Below the pieces are notes generated by a model. The model was not told the DNA's origin. It searched no databases and saw only the letters and a list, made by a program, of their open reading frames with translations. From JABCPE02 sp963520725 (GTDB taxonomy: Bacteria; Bacteroidota; Bacteroidia; Flavobacteriales; Weeksellaceae), in contig CAUQSG010000018.1 of assembly GCA_963520725.1 (NCBI GenBank), forward strand, positions 1 through 27,724: a stretch of DNA of 27,724 nucleotides. Direction: 5' to 3'. Both the position numbers and the translations under genes were made by a program. This document shows positions 1-8,552 of this stretch, piece after piece; within the stretch, counting starts at the first letter, position 1, and every line of letters begins with the position of its first letter.

Positions 1-1108
1 CTTTCGGGAAATGCCCTACAAAGAACGGTTCGTTCATTGTGATGTTTTTCAACCCTACGATATGATTATCTGACAGTTCCAAAATCTTGTCTATTAACAA
101 GAATGGCGGTCTGTGCGGCAATAATCTCATAATGCCATTGATATCATAAATAGGCTCTTTACTCAAATCAAAATTTGGAACATTTTTCTTCTTTTGAGCT
201 TTGTATATTTTATTTAGTTTTTTAGCAAACTCTGTATTTATGTAATGTCCTGGTTTATTAGCAATTACCTTTCCTTTTAATCTTACTCCAGTCAATGCCA
301 AGTCACCAATAACATCCAATAATTTATGACGAGCTGCCTCGTTTGGATAGTTTAAAGTCAAGTTATTCAAAACTCCATTTGGCTGAATGGAAACATCATC
401 TTTTCCAAAAGCTTTTTTAAGTTTTTCAGCTGTTTCAGGAGTCAATTCTTTATCTACATAAACAATCGCATTAGAAATATCTCCACCTTTGATTAGACCT
501 GCATCCAAAAGCATTTCTAATTCATGTAAAAAACTAAATGTTCTAGCAGAAGAAATTTCATTTTTAAAATCAGAAATATTTTTCAAAACAGCATTCTGAG
601 TTCCTAAAACATTAGTCCCAAAATCCACCATCGTAGTTACTTCATAAGTATCCGCTGGGATAATGGTAATCTCAGAACCAGTCTGTGGGTCAGTGAAACT
701 AACAACCTCTGTAACAGCAAAATACTCTCTTGGCTGCTCCTGCTCCACCACTCCTGCTTTCTCTATAGCTTCCACAAAAAACTTGGACGAACCATCCATA
801 ATAGGAGGCTCTGCACTATTCATCTCCAAGACAGCATTATCTACATCCATCCCCACTAACGCCGCCAAAACATGCTCACATGTGTAGATTTTAACTCCTG
901 ATTTTTCTAATGTCGTTCCTCTATCAGTAGAAACCACATAGTTAGCATCTGCTTCTATCTGTGGATTTCCCTCTAAGTCTGTTCTTACGAACACATAGCC
1001 TGTATTTTCCTTAGCTGGTTTAATGGTTAGGGTTACTTCTTTTCCTGTGTGAAGACCTATTCCTGATAGGGAAACTTCTCCTTTTAAAGTTTTTTGTTTA
1101 TCACTCAT
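1..1108 (-). CDS. lpxC: LpxC-FabZ bifunctional lipid A / fatty acid enzyme, 3' end beyond window
   Basis: About 369 codons are visible, read from ATG at 1108 to the window edge without a stop. The N-terminal ~300 residues are LpxC, the zinc UDP-3-O-acyl-GlcNAc deacetylase that commits substrate to lipid A. The metal-site motif CEHVLAAL, the motif SARTF and the second metal and catalytic segment AARHKLLDVIGDLAL are all present. A short linker, rich in lysine and glutamine, leads without a frame break into FabZ, the 3-hydroxyacyl-ACP dehydratase. FabZ is recognised by LLPHRPPFLLID and, at the very edge, by GHFP with the catalytic histidine. The LpxC-FabZ fusion is well known in Bacteroidota. 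The start overlaps the lpxD stop by 8 bp, so the two genes are co-transcribed and probably translationally coupled; lpxA would be expected next, outside the window. Confidence 0.96.
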   Translation of the reverse strand, partial: MSDKQKTLKGEVSLSGIGLHTGKEVTLTIKPAKENTGYVFVRTDLEGNPQIEADANYVVSTDRGTTLEKSGVKIYTCEHVLAALVGMDVDNAVLEMNSAEPPIMDGSSKFFVEAIEKAGVVEQEQPREYFAVTEVVSFTDPQTGSEITIIPADTYEVTTMVDFGTNVLGTQNAVLKNISDFKNEISSARTFSFLHELEMLLDAGLIKGGDISNAIVYVDKELTPETAEKLKKAFGKDDVSIQPNGVLNNLTLNYPNEAARHKLLDVIGDLALTGVRLKGKVIANKPGHYINTEFAKKLNKIYKAQKKKNVPNFDLSKEPIYDINGIMRLLPHRPPFLLIDKILELSDNHIVGLKNITMNEPFFVGHFPK

Positions 1109-2132
1109 TAGTTTTATCTTTTGAGTTATTTTCTAATTGATTTATTCTTTTTACTATTTCTGTCAAATTTCTGAAATGCACATAGTTTCTTCGGTAATCT
1201 CCTGCATCTATGGCTGGCGCTCCATACAGTGCCTCGCCATCTTTTACATTCTTATTTACACCGCTCTGTGCTTGTATTTTTACTTGATTTCCTATATTGA
1301 TATGTCCTACAATTCCCACTTGACCACCGATCATATTCCAATTGCCAATGGTAGTAGAACCTGCAATTCCTGCCTGTGCAGCAATCACATTATTTTTTCC
1401 AATTTTCACATTGTGTGCGATTTGGATAAGGTTGTCTATTTTAGTCCCTTCTCCTATAATGGTAGAACCTATAGTAGCCCTATCAATACTACAATTAGAG
1501 CCTATTTCTACATTGTTTTCTATGATTACATTTCCCAGCTGTGGGATTTTATCATATCCGTTTGGTGTAGGCTGAAAACCGAATCCATCTCCTCCTACCA
1601 CAGTATTAGAATGGACAACACAATTTTCGCCAATGATACAGCCGTCATAAATTTTCGCACCGCTGTCTATTTTAGAGTTTTTACCGATTTTCACATTTTT
1701 ACCAATGAAAACTTGTGGAGCAAGCTGAACGCCATCGCCAATTACCGCTTTTTCTGAAATATAAGTGAACGCTCCTACATAAACATCCTCTCCCAAAACA
1801 GCCGTTTCATGGATGAAACTCTGCTCTTCTATTCCTTTTTTCTTTTCGGTCATCTGCTGGTAAAGGTTCATCAAAACCTGAAATGCAAGATATGCATCTT
1901 CCACTTCTATGATGACTGGCTTATAACTTTCTTCTTTCAAAAGATTTTTTGAAACAATAAGCACAGAACTCTCCGTAGAGTGTAGAAAATGTGCAAATTT
2001 TTCATTCGCAATAAAAGACAAATGTCCATGCCTTCCCTCTTCTATAGGGGAAAATCCATGAACTTTTACTCCTTGGTCTCCAATTACTTTTCCTTTGATA
2101 AGACCAGCAATTTCAGCAGCTGTAAACTCCAT
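1101..2132 (-). CDS. lpxD: UDP-3-O-acylglucosamine N-acyltransferase LpxD
   Basis: This 343-residue protein transfers a 3-hydroxyacyl chain from ACP to the glucosamine nitrogen, the step after LpxC in lipid A synthesis. Residues 1-100 resemble the uridine-binding LpxD N-domain. Residues ~105-310 are imperfect hexapeptide repeats ([IV]G-x4 spacing) that form a left-handed beta helix. The segment NLIQIAHNV carries the expected catalytic histidine, H240. The end is a helical tail. Length matches the family (~340). The ATG at 2132 lies 7 bp downstream of a TATCTTTG promoter element, so the mRNA leader must be only a few nucleotides. The stop overlaps the lpxC-fabZ start by 8 bp. Confidence 0.96.
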   Translation of the reverse strand: MEFTAAEIAGLIKGKVIGDQGVKVHGFSPIEEGRHGHLSFIANEKFAHFLHSTESSVLIVSKNLLKEESYKPVIIEVEDAYLAFQVLMNLYQQMTEKKKGIEEQSFIHETAVLGEDVYVGAFTYISEKAVIGDGVQLAPQVFIGKNVKIGKNSKIDSGAKIYDGCIIGENCVVHSNTVVGGDGFGFQPTPNGYDKIPQLGNVIIENNVEIGSNCSIDRATIGSTIIGEGTKIDNLIQIAHNVKIGKNNVIAAQAGIAGSTTIGNWNMIGGQVGIVGHINIGNQVKIQAQSGVNKNVKDGEALYGAPAIDAGDYRRNYVHFRNLTEIVKRINQLENNSKDKTNE

Positions 2133-2139
2133 AATCGTG

Positions 2140-2147
2140 CAAAGATA
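2140..2147 (-). promoter_or_regulatory. Bacteroidota -7 promoter element TATCTTTG for lpxD
   Basis: The minus strand reads TATCTTTG, an exact match to the Bacteroidota sigma-ABfr consensus TAnnTTTG, 7 bp before the lpxD ATG. No clear TTG element is seen at the -33 position. Predicted transcription starts about 4 nt before the ATG. Confidence 0.7.
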
Positions 2148-2206
2148 AGAAAAATCCTATTAGTATAATAAAAATTTATATTTGTTTATATTTTTAACAT
2201 AAAAAA

Positions 2207-3421
2207 TCATGAAATCTCTTTTGGAAAGAACAAAATATATCTCGTTGTTTTTTCATTGATATTCATCGATAAAATCTGGCTTCCTGCCTGTTCCAATGCC
2301 ACTTTTTCCATGTCATTTCGCAGGAGATAGATAGGCTGTTTGGTTTTATCATAAGGCAGCAGACTTCTTTCAATATTATCCACGAGTAAATCTCCGTTTC
2401 CTATCCCAAAATGCAAATTAGTTTCCCGCACTTTCTCCTGCACCAAATCATCCGAAAAAGGCGTAGAAGAGTAAATAATTTTAGGAAACTTCCTGTTAAT
2501 AACCGTTTTACAAAGATACGAAAGCACGAAATCTTCATGGTTTTTCCATGATTTTATAGCCTGTAACACATCCGTATCATCCAGTTCCATAAATCTCGCT
2601 ATATCTTCCTCCGTAGCCTCTGTGGAACTCTCTCTATACAAGAAATATTTAAGGTTTTCAGAGGCTTCTACTTTCACATTTTGCGAAACCAATGTTTTGG
2701 CTCTGTTCATTATTTTTATCAATAAATTTTCTGCCAATACTGCCGCTTTATGATAATAAACCTGCCAATACATGAACATCCTCGCCACGAGATAATGCTC
2801 GATGGAATAAATTCCTTTTTCATCCAAAACCAGCTCATCATCAAGGACATTCAGAGTTGATAAAATCCGCTGTGTATTGATATTCCCTTCTGAAACTCCC
2901 GTGTAGAAGCTGTCTCTTTTGAGGTAATCGAGCCTGTCCACATCAAGCTGTGAGGAAATCAATTGATTAAAAAATTTACGATGATATTTTCCCTGAAACA
3001 TCTGTATCGCAATCGTAAGTTCACCTGAAAACTCCTCGTTCAGCTGCTCCATCAGAAGAAGGGAAAGTTTTTCGTGATGCCAGTTATCCATCAGTATATT
3101 CTCCAAAGCATGCGAAAAAGGTCCATGTCCCACATCATGAAGCAGCACAGCCAGCATCGCTCCCTTTTCCTCTTCCGTAGAGATTTTCACACCTTTTTGT
3201 TTCAAAATTTCTAGTGCATTAAACATCAAATGCATCGCGCCTATCGCATGATGAAAACGAGTATGGGTAGCTCCTGGGAAAATCAAACTAAGCAATCCCG
3301 TTTGAGAAATTCTTCTCAATCTCTGGAAACAGCGATGTTCCATGATATCAAAAATAATTTCATATGGGATTTTTATAAATCCATGAACGGGATCATTGAT
3401 GATTTTCAACTTATTAGCCAT
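2207..3421 (-). CDS. HD-domain phosphohydrolase, dNTPase/SAMHD1-like
   Basis: This 404-residue protein belongs to the HD superfamily branch related to dGTP triphosphohydrolases and SAMHD1. Metal-site residues are visible in order: H58 in RFHHAIG, the HD pair H95-D96 in LLHDVGHGPFSH, and the aspartate-rich segment DVDRLDYLKRD at 160-170. The start (residues 1-16, including DPVHGFI) is typical of this family. The likely activity is removal of triphosphate from dNTPs, but the substrate cannot be read from sequence. It lies between lpxD and the divergent porX, an order I recall as common in Flavobacteriia. No TAnnTTTG match was found in its 119-bp upstream region, where the nearest sequence is AATGTTTG with one mismatch. 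Confidence 0.88.
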   Translation of the reverse strand: MANKLKIINDPVHGFIKIPYEIIFDIMEHRCFQRLRRISQTGLLSLIFPGATHTRFHHAIGAMHLMFNALEILKQKGVKISTEEEKGAMLAVLLHDVGHGPFSHALENILMDNWHHEKLSLLLMEQLNEEFSGELTIAIQMFQGKYHRKFFNQLISSQLDVDRLDYLKRDSFYTGVSEGNINTQRILSTLNVLDDELVLDEKGIYSIEHYLVARMFMYWQVYYHKAAVLAENLLIKIMNRAKTLVSQNVKVEASENLKYFLYRESSTEATEEDIARFMELDDTDVLQAIKSWKNHEDFVLSYLCKTVINRKFPKIIYSSTPFSDDLVQEKVRETNLHFGIGNGDLLVDNIERSLLPYDKTKQPIYLLRNDMEKVALEQAGSQILSMNINEKTTRYILFFPKEIS

Positions 3422-3506
3422 AAAAAAATTTTATCGTGTAAAATTATAAAAAAACTTTAACCAAACATTAACATTTCGTTGGTATAATTTTAATATTTTT
3501 TCTCCA

Positions 3507-3514
3507 TACTTTTG
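3507..3514 (+). promoter_or_regulatory. -7 promoter element TACTTTTG for porX
   Basis: TACTTTTG matches TAnnTTTG and ends 26 bp before the preferred porX ATG at 3541. A TTG lies at 3479-3481, about 25 bp upstream, which is longer than the usual spacing of roughly 19-21 bp. Confidence 0.6.
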
Positions 3515-3540
3515 AAAACAGAAAATTAGTGGAAAAAATT

Positions 3541-5082
3541 ATGTCAAAAATACTTTGGGTAGATGATGAGATAGAGATGCTGAAACCACATATTGTTTTC
3601 TTGGAAAGCAAAGGTTACAGTGTTACTCCTATCAACAATGTGAATGAGGCCTTGGAACTGATAGAGGAAAACAGTTTCGCACTCGTTCTTCTTGACGAAA
3701 GTATGCCTGGCATATCTGGCTTAGAAGCCATTCCAATGATTAAAAACTTGGACAGCTCCATCAAAATAGTGATGGTAACGAAAAATGAAGAGGAACACAT
3801 CATGGAGCAGGCTATAGGTTCACAAATTGCAGATTATATTCTAAAACCAGTGAACCCAAATCAAGTTCTACTTTCACTAAAGAAAAATCTTGAGCAAGAT
3901 ACTTTGGTAGAACAGCAGACTATTTCTGAATATCAGCAGGAGTTCAGAAATCTGAGCATGGAACTTTCCAATCTTCATAATTATGAAGACTGGGCAGAAT
4001 ATTATAAGAAAATCCTTAATTGGGAGATAAAATTTGATAAGGTTTTTGATAGTGAGTTTTCAGAATTGCTTCAAAATCAAAAAGAAGAAGCAAATATCCA
4101 ATTTGCTAAATTCATAGAAAACAACTACGAACATTGGCTTAACTCAAATGACAAGCCTCTGATGAACCACACCCTTTTCAAGGAAAAAGTAAAACCAGAG
4201 ATAGAAAAAGACAAAGTTCTTCTTTTGGTGATAGATAACTTGAGATATGACCAATGGAAAGTAGTAGAACCTCTTTTCACTAAGTTTTACAATAAAACTT
4301 CGGAAGAGTATCTGTACAGTATCTTACCAACGGCGACTCAGTATGCTAGAAATTCTTTCTTCGCAGGGCTGTTGCCTTTGGAAATAGAAAAAAGATTTCC
4401 AGATAAATGGTTCAATGACAATGAAGATGGGAACAAAAATGAATTTGAATTTGATTTCCTAAAAGACCAAATGAAAAGACTCGGTCTGCAAGGGAAAAGT
4501 TCAAAATATATTAAGATATTAAACGCTGATTTTGAGCGAAAAATATTAGAAGATTTTAATCAGCACAAAAACAATGATTTATTGGTGATTGTTTATAACT
4601 TTATAGACATTCTTTCTCACGCGAAAACCGATAACACCATTGTAGATCAGCTAATTAGAGATGATAAAACATTCCGTTCATTAACATACAATTGGTTTGA
4701 AAATTCATCTCTTATCAAAATCATCAAACTGGCAGCAGAAAACGGCTTTAAGCTGGTGATAACTACTGACCATGGAATGATTTATGTAAGAAAACCAAGC
4801 AAAGTGGTGGGTGATAGAGAAACCTCTACCAACATAAGATATAAAACAGGAAAAAGTCTAACCTATGAAGACAAAGATGTCTGGGCGATTACTAATCCTG
4901 AAAAGCTATTCCTTCCAAAAGGGAATGTGAGCAGCAAATATATCTTTGCGAAGAACAATTTATTCTTTGCTTACCCTAAAAATTACAACCATTTTGTAAA
5001 TTATTATAAAGACACCTATCAGCACGGAGGGATTTCCCTAGAAGAGATTATCATCCCATTCTGTGTGTTAGAACCAAAGTAG
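3541..5082 (+). CDS. porX: PorX, type IX secretion response regulator with PglZ/phosphatase-fold effector domain
   Basis: This 513-residue protein starts at ATG 3541. An in-frame GTG at 3529 would add four residues, but the family begins MSKILWVDDE. Residues 1-120 are a receiver domain with acidic D8/D9, phospho-acceptor D52 (LLDESMPG), T80 and K102. A helical linker follows. From about residue 225 there is an alkaline-phosphatase-superfamily (PglZ) domain with IDNLRYD at 231-237, a PTATQYARN segment at 263-271 where the nucleophilic threonine is expected, and TTDHGM later. In Porphyromonas PorX works with the sensor kinase PorY and a sigma factor to control type IX secretion genes, and its effector domain is a phosphodiesterase. 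No porY-like gene lies nearby. Monocistronic, with a promoter upstream and a terminator downstream. Confidence 0.96.
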   Translation: MSKILWVDDEIEMLKPHIVFLESKGYSVTPINNVNEALELIEENSFALVLLDESMPGISGLEAIPMIKNLDSSIKIVMVTKNEEEHIMEQAIGSQIADYILKPVNPNQVLLSLKKNLEQDTLVEQQTISEYQQEFRNLSMELSNLHNYEDWAEYYKKILNWEIKFDKVFDSEFSELLQNQKEEANIQFAKFIENNYEHWLNSNDKPLMNHTLFKEKVKPEIEKDKVLLLVIDNLRYDQWKVVEPLFTKFYNKTSEEYLYSILPTATQYARNSFFAGLLPLEIEKRFPDKWFNDNEDGNKNEFEFDFLKDQMKRLGLQGKSSKYIKILNADFERKILEDFNQHKNNDLLVIVYNFIDILSHAKTDNTIVDQLIRDDKTFRSLTYNWFENSSLIKIIKLAAENGFKLVITTDHGMIYVRKPSKVVGDRETSTNIRYKTGKSLTYEDKDVWAITNPEKLFLPKGNVSSKYIFAKNNLFFAYPKNYNHFVNYYKDTYQHGGISLEEIIIPFCVLEPK

Positions 5083-5119
5083 TTTTAGTTTTTTCATTAT
5101 ATTTTATTTATTTTAGACG

Positions 5120-5155
5120 AAATCGGATATCCAAGGATATCCGATTTGTTTTTTT
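5120..5155 (+). terminator. Strong hairpin terminator after porX
   Basis: A perfect 13-bp inverted repeat (5120-5132 and 5135-5147, core CGGATATCC) is followed by TTTTTTT at 5149-5155. It lies between the convergent porX and DUF445 genes. The T tract is on the porX side, though the palindrome could also act on minus-strand transcripts. Confidence 0.9.
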
Positions 5156-6190
5156 CTACAAAAGCTGTGTAAGAGCATAGATCACCAGCCCTACCATACC
5201 TCCTACCAAAGTCCCATTGATTCGAATAAACTGCAAATCTTTCCCTACTTCCATTTCCAGCTTTTGGCTCAGCTCTTTGCCTTCCCAGTTTTTGACCGTA
5301 TCACTGATAAAATCTCCTATTTTTGTTTTATTTCTCAATGCAAATCTATAAGCCGTCTTCTGAAACCAAACATCCAGTTTTTTCTGAAACTCTTCATTGG
5401 TTTTAAATTCGCTAATCTGCTTATTTACATTATCTTGCAGGAGTTTTGTGATTTTATTTTCCCATTCAGAAGAATTCAGCCTTTCAGCAAAATCATAGAG
5501 CTGCGCTGTCATTTCCTGCCTTACAGAATGCGCTTCATCTCTGGTAATTTTCATTACAAATTCCTGCAGACCATCCACCACCTTTTCCGAAATCGCTTCT
5601 CTGATGAAAGATGGAATAAGCGGCGGAAACTGATTGTCTATTTCTCTCCGAACCACATTTTGGTTTTCAGAAATATAAACTTCTATTTTCTGGAAAAGTT
5701 GGTTAAATAATTCCTGATGTTTTCCCTTATCCAAAAATTCTACAAGCATCTGACTGGCTCTCACATTGAGGGACATTCCCTTTATGATATTTTCTATTTT
5801 TTCAGGAGTAGTTTCTTTGGAAAGCCATTCTACCATATATTTAGACACCTTAATATCCTCAATATGAAAACGAATCTGCTTTGGTTTTAAAAAATTCTCT
5901 ACAACAAACCCTCCCAAATTATTTCCGATATCCACCTTTCGCTCTTCTATCAAATTAGTGTGCGGAATGGGCAGTCCCATTGGCTTTTGGAATAATGCCG
6001 TTACCGCAAACCAGTCGGCAAGAGCTCCCACCATAGCAGCCTCGGAAAAAGCCTTCACATAGCCTATAAAGGAAAGTTCGGAATGTTTTTTCTGCAAAAA
6101 CACCATACTTATGTAGATGACAAACATCAAGACAAGAAGCCCTGTCGCCAAGTTTTTATGAAATTGTAATTGTTTTTCTCTCTGATTCAT
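5156..6190 (-). CDS. DUF445 family membrane protein
   Basis: This 344-residue protein of the DUF445 (YheB/YjiN) family has no established biochemical function. A hydrophobic segment at ~13-33 and another at the extreme C-terminus (~325-343) bracket a long helical region. The conserved N-terminal block after the first membrane segment is present (AAMVGALADWFAVTALF, then the LPIPHTNLI region). The glycine-rich C-terminal membrane segment with NGTLVGGMVGL is also typical. Its start is 55 bp after glnA, across a terminator, so it probably has its own promoter or depends on read-through; I see no TAnnTTTG match in that gap. Confidence 0.85.
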   Translation of the reverse strand: MNQREKQLQFHKNLATGLLVLMFVIYISMVFLQKKHSELSFIGYVKAFSEAAMVGALADWFAVTALFQKPMGLPIPHTNLIEERKVDIGNNLGGFVVENFLKPKQIRFHIEDIKVSKYMVEWLSKETTPEKIENIIKGMSLNVRASQMLVEFLDKGKHQELFNQLFQKIEVYISENQNVVRREIDNQFPPLIPSFIREAISEKVVDGLQEFVMKITRDEAHSVRQEMTAQLYDFAERLNSSEWENKITKLLQDNVNKQISEFKTNEEFQKKLDVWFQKTAYRFALRNKTKIGDFISDTVKNWEGKELSQKLEMEVGKDLQFIRINGTLVGGMVGLVIYALTQLL

Positions 6191-6207
6191 GTTTTTATAT
6201 CTTTATT

Positions 6208-6238
6208 AAAAAAACTCAGCACAAAATCTTGCACTGAG
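6208..6238 (-). terminator. Hairpin terminator after glnA
   Basis: On the minus strand a 9-bp stem, CTCAGTGCA with TGTGCTGAG (two G-T pairs, 6-nt loop), is followed directly by TTTTTTT. It begins 7 bp after the glnA stop codon. Confidence 0.85.
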
Positions 6239-6245
6239 CGTTTGT

Positions 6246-8444
6246 TTATTTCGTAAAGAGCAGTTCGCGGTATTTGGTCATCGGCCAAAGCTCATCATCC
6301 ACCATCATTTCTAATGCGTCTGATGCTTCTCGTATTTTTGAGAAAAGCGGCTTCACTTCTTGGCAAAACACCTCTGCCTGTTTTTGATTGTCCTCTATGG
6401 CTTCCGCTCTTTGTTTGGCATCCAAAAGCTCGTCCACTCCTATTTTTATCTGGTGGACATTGTGAGAAATTCTCTCTATCAGATTCATCTGCTCTTTCGC
6501 CAAAGGTCTAAAGTCTTTTTCGCCGTAGATTTCTTTCAACCCTTTCACATTGTCTATCAGCCTGTTCTGATATTTCAATGCTGATGGAATGATGTGGTTT
6601 CTTGCCACATCTGCCAGCACTTTCGCTTCTATTCCTACGATGTTGCTGTATTTCTCTAACTTGATTTCGTTTCTTGCCTCTATTTCACGCTGAGTGTAGA
6701 TTCCCATTTCTTCATACATACTGATGAATTTCGGGTCTAATTCTCTTTTCAAAGCCTCTGGCGTGGTTTTTAGATTGCTCAGTCCTCGTTTTTTGGCTTC
6801 TTTTACCCAGTCTTCGGAGTAGCCATCCCCTTCGAACATTATATTTTTAGACAGCTTGATGTATTCTCTGAGGACATTAAAAATAGCCTCATCTTTTTTC
6901 AGTCCTTTTTCTTCTATCAAAGCATCTACTTCCTTTTTAAAGACACGAAGCTGTTTTGCCATAATGGAATTCATGATGGTCATCGCCTCTGCGCAGTTCG
7001 CTGAAGAGCCGACCGCTCGTATCTCAAATTTATTCCCTGTAAAAGCAAATGGCGAAGTTCGGTTTCTATCCGTGTTATCGAGCAGAATTTCAGGGATTTT
7101 GCCGACTACATTTAGTTTTAAATCATATTTTTCATCAGCGCTGAGTTTCCCCTCACTCACTTTTTCCAATTCCTCCAAAACTCCATAAAGCTGAGAACCG
7201 ATAAACACAGAAATAATCGCTGGCGGCGCCTCATTGGCTCCGAGACGATAGTCATTCCCCGCAGTGGCAATCCCTGCACGAAGAAGGTCTGCATATTCAT
7301 TCACCGCCTTAATCACATTTACAAAAAATGTCAAAAACTGAAGATTTTTTTTCGGATTTTTTCCTGGGCTCAGCAGGTTTTCATCTGTATTAGTTGAGAG
7401 CGACCAGTTGTTATGCTTACCGCTTCCATTGACTCCCGCAAATGGTTTTTCATGGAAAAGTATATGAAAATGGTGCTTGTGCGCTATTCTCGCCATCAGA
7501 TCCATCAACAAAGAATTATGATCAACCGCCACATTGGCTTCCTCAAACATTGGCGCAAGTTCATATTGATTTGGTGCATTTTCATTATGTCTTGTAGATA
7601 CTGGAATGCCCAGTTTCACGCACTCTATCTCCAATTCCTTCATGAAATTCATCACACGGGTAGGAATAGAACCAAAATAATGGTCTTCCAGCTGCTGCCC
7701 TTTCGCTGGCGAATGCCCCAAAAGGGTTTTTCCTGTCATCAAAAGGTCTGGTCTGGTCTTAAAAAGAGCCGAATCTACAAGGAAATATTCCTGTTCCCAG
7801 CCAAGTGTAGCCGTAACTTTGGTTACATTTTTATCAAAATACTGACAAACTTCCGTAGCTGCCTCATCCACAGCGTGTAATGCTCTCAAAAGAGGAGCTT
7901 TGTAGTCTAATGTTTCACCTGTATAGGAAATAAAAATAGAAGGAATACAAAGGGTAGTTCCCATAATAAATGCGGGAGAAGTAGGGTCCCATGCGGTATA
8001 TCCTCTCGCCTCAAAGGTATTTCTAATTCCTCCATTAGGAAAAGATGAAGCGTCTGGCTCCTGCTGAATAAGGTTTGCCCCATTAAAACGCTCCATAGCT
8101 TTGCCCTCACCTATCGGCGTGAAAAAAGTATCGTGTTTTTCTGCAGTAGTTCCTGTCAACGGCTGAAACCAATGCGTGTAGTGAGTAACACCCTTGGTCA
8201 TCGCCCAGTTTTTCATACCGAGAGCCACTTGGTCTGCTACTGACCTTTGGATTTTAGTTCCATTTTTTATGGCATCCATCACGGCTGTGAAAGCCTCTTT
8301 GGTCAAAAACTCACGCATTTTCTCTTCGGAAAATACATTTTCACAAAATAATTCTGATAATTTAGGCGGAGTTTCCACGAAATTATCTTTTCTATAATTG
8401 ATAAAAGGCAATTTTTCTAACGCACTAAACCTTAATATTGACAT
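6246..8444 (-). CDS. glnA: Type III glutamine synthetase (GlnN class)
   Basis: This 732-residue enzyme makes glutamine from glutamate, ammonia and ATP in the cytosol. The length (~730, against ~470 for type I) and the N-terminal LRFSALEKLPF block identify the type III class typical of Bacteroidota. The GSGKHNNWSLS motif, the NRTSPFAFTGNKFEIRA segment and the WEQEYFLVD metal-site segment are all present. I chose ATG 8444 (MSILRFSALE); an in-frame GTG at 8450 adds two residues with no family support. It has its own TAACTTTG promoter and its own terminator, so it is a single-gene unit. Confidence 0.96.
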   Translation of the reverse strand: MSILRFSALEKLPFINYRKDNFVETPPKLSELFCENVFSEEKMREFLTKEAFTAVMDAIKNGTKIQRSVADQVALGMKNWAMTKGVTHYTHWFQPLTGTTAEKHDTFFTPIGEGKAMERFNGANLIQQEPDASSFPNGGIRNTFEARGYTAWDPTSPAFIMGTTLCIPSIFISYTGETLDYKAPLLRALHAVDEAATEVCQYFDKNVTKVTATLGWEQEYFLVDSALFKTRPDLLMTGKTLLGHSPAKGQQLEDHYFGSIPTRVMNFMKELEIECVKLGIPVSTRHNENAPNQYELAPMFEEANVAVDHNSLLMDLMARIAHKHHFHILFHEKPFAGVNGSGKHNNWSLSTNTDENLLSPGKNPKKNLQFLTFFVNVIKAVNEYADLLRAGIATAGNDYRLGANEAPPAIISVFIGSQLYGVLEELEKVSEGKLSADEKYDLKLNVVGKIPEILLDNTDRNRTSPFAFTGNKFEIRAVGSSANCAEAMTIMNSIMAKQLRVFKKEVDALIEEKGLKKDEAIFNVLREYIKLSKNIMFEGDGYSEDWVKEAKKRGLSNLKTTPEALKRELDPKFISMYEEMGIYTQREIEARNEIKLEKYSNIVGIEAKVLADVARNHIIPSALKYQNRLIDNVKGLKEIYGEKDFRPLAKEQMNLIERISHNVHQIKIGVDELLDAKQRAEAIEDNQKQAEVFCQEVKPLFSKIREASDALEMMVDDELWPMTKYRELLFTK

Positions 8445-8464
8445 AAGCACATATTTTTATAGGG

Positions 8465-8472
8465 CAAAGTTA
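8465..8472 (-). promoter_or_regulatory. -7 promoter element TAACTTTG for glnA
   Basis: The minus strand reads TAACTTTG, an exact TAnnTTTG match, ending 20 bp before the glnA ATG at 8444. Confidence 0.65.
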
Positions 8473-8552
8473 ATAAAAATATTACTTTTCTCATTAACAC
8501 CCCCCTAAAAAAAACACTCTTTATAAAAATTTTAGAAAATATTCTTGTTTTT

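Noticed and set aside
1137..1757. Plus-strand open frame of 206 codons opposite lpxD
   Set aside because: It is a shadow of the lpxD hexapeptide repeats, with Tyr/Phe/Ser-rich nonsense composition and no start context.
3529..3540. GTG start for porX four codons upstream
   Set aside because: The family begins MSKILWVDDE at the ATG 3541, and the added residues have no support.
5120..5147. Perfect palindrome as a regulator-binding operator
   Set aside because: It lies between convergent gene ends and is followed by a T run, so a terminator explains it fully.
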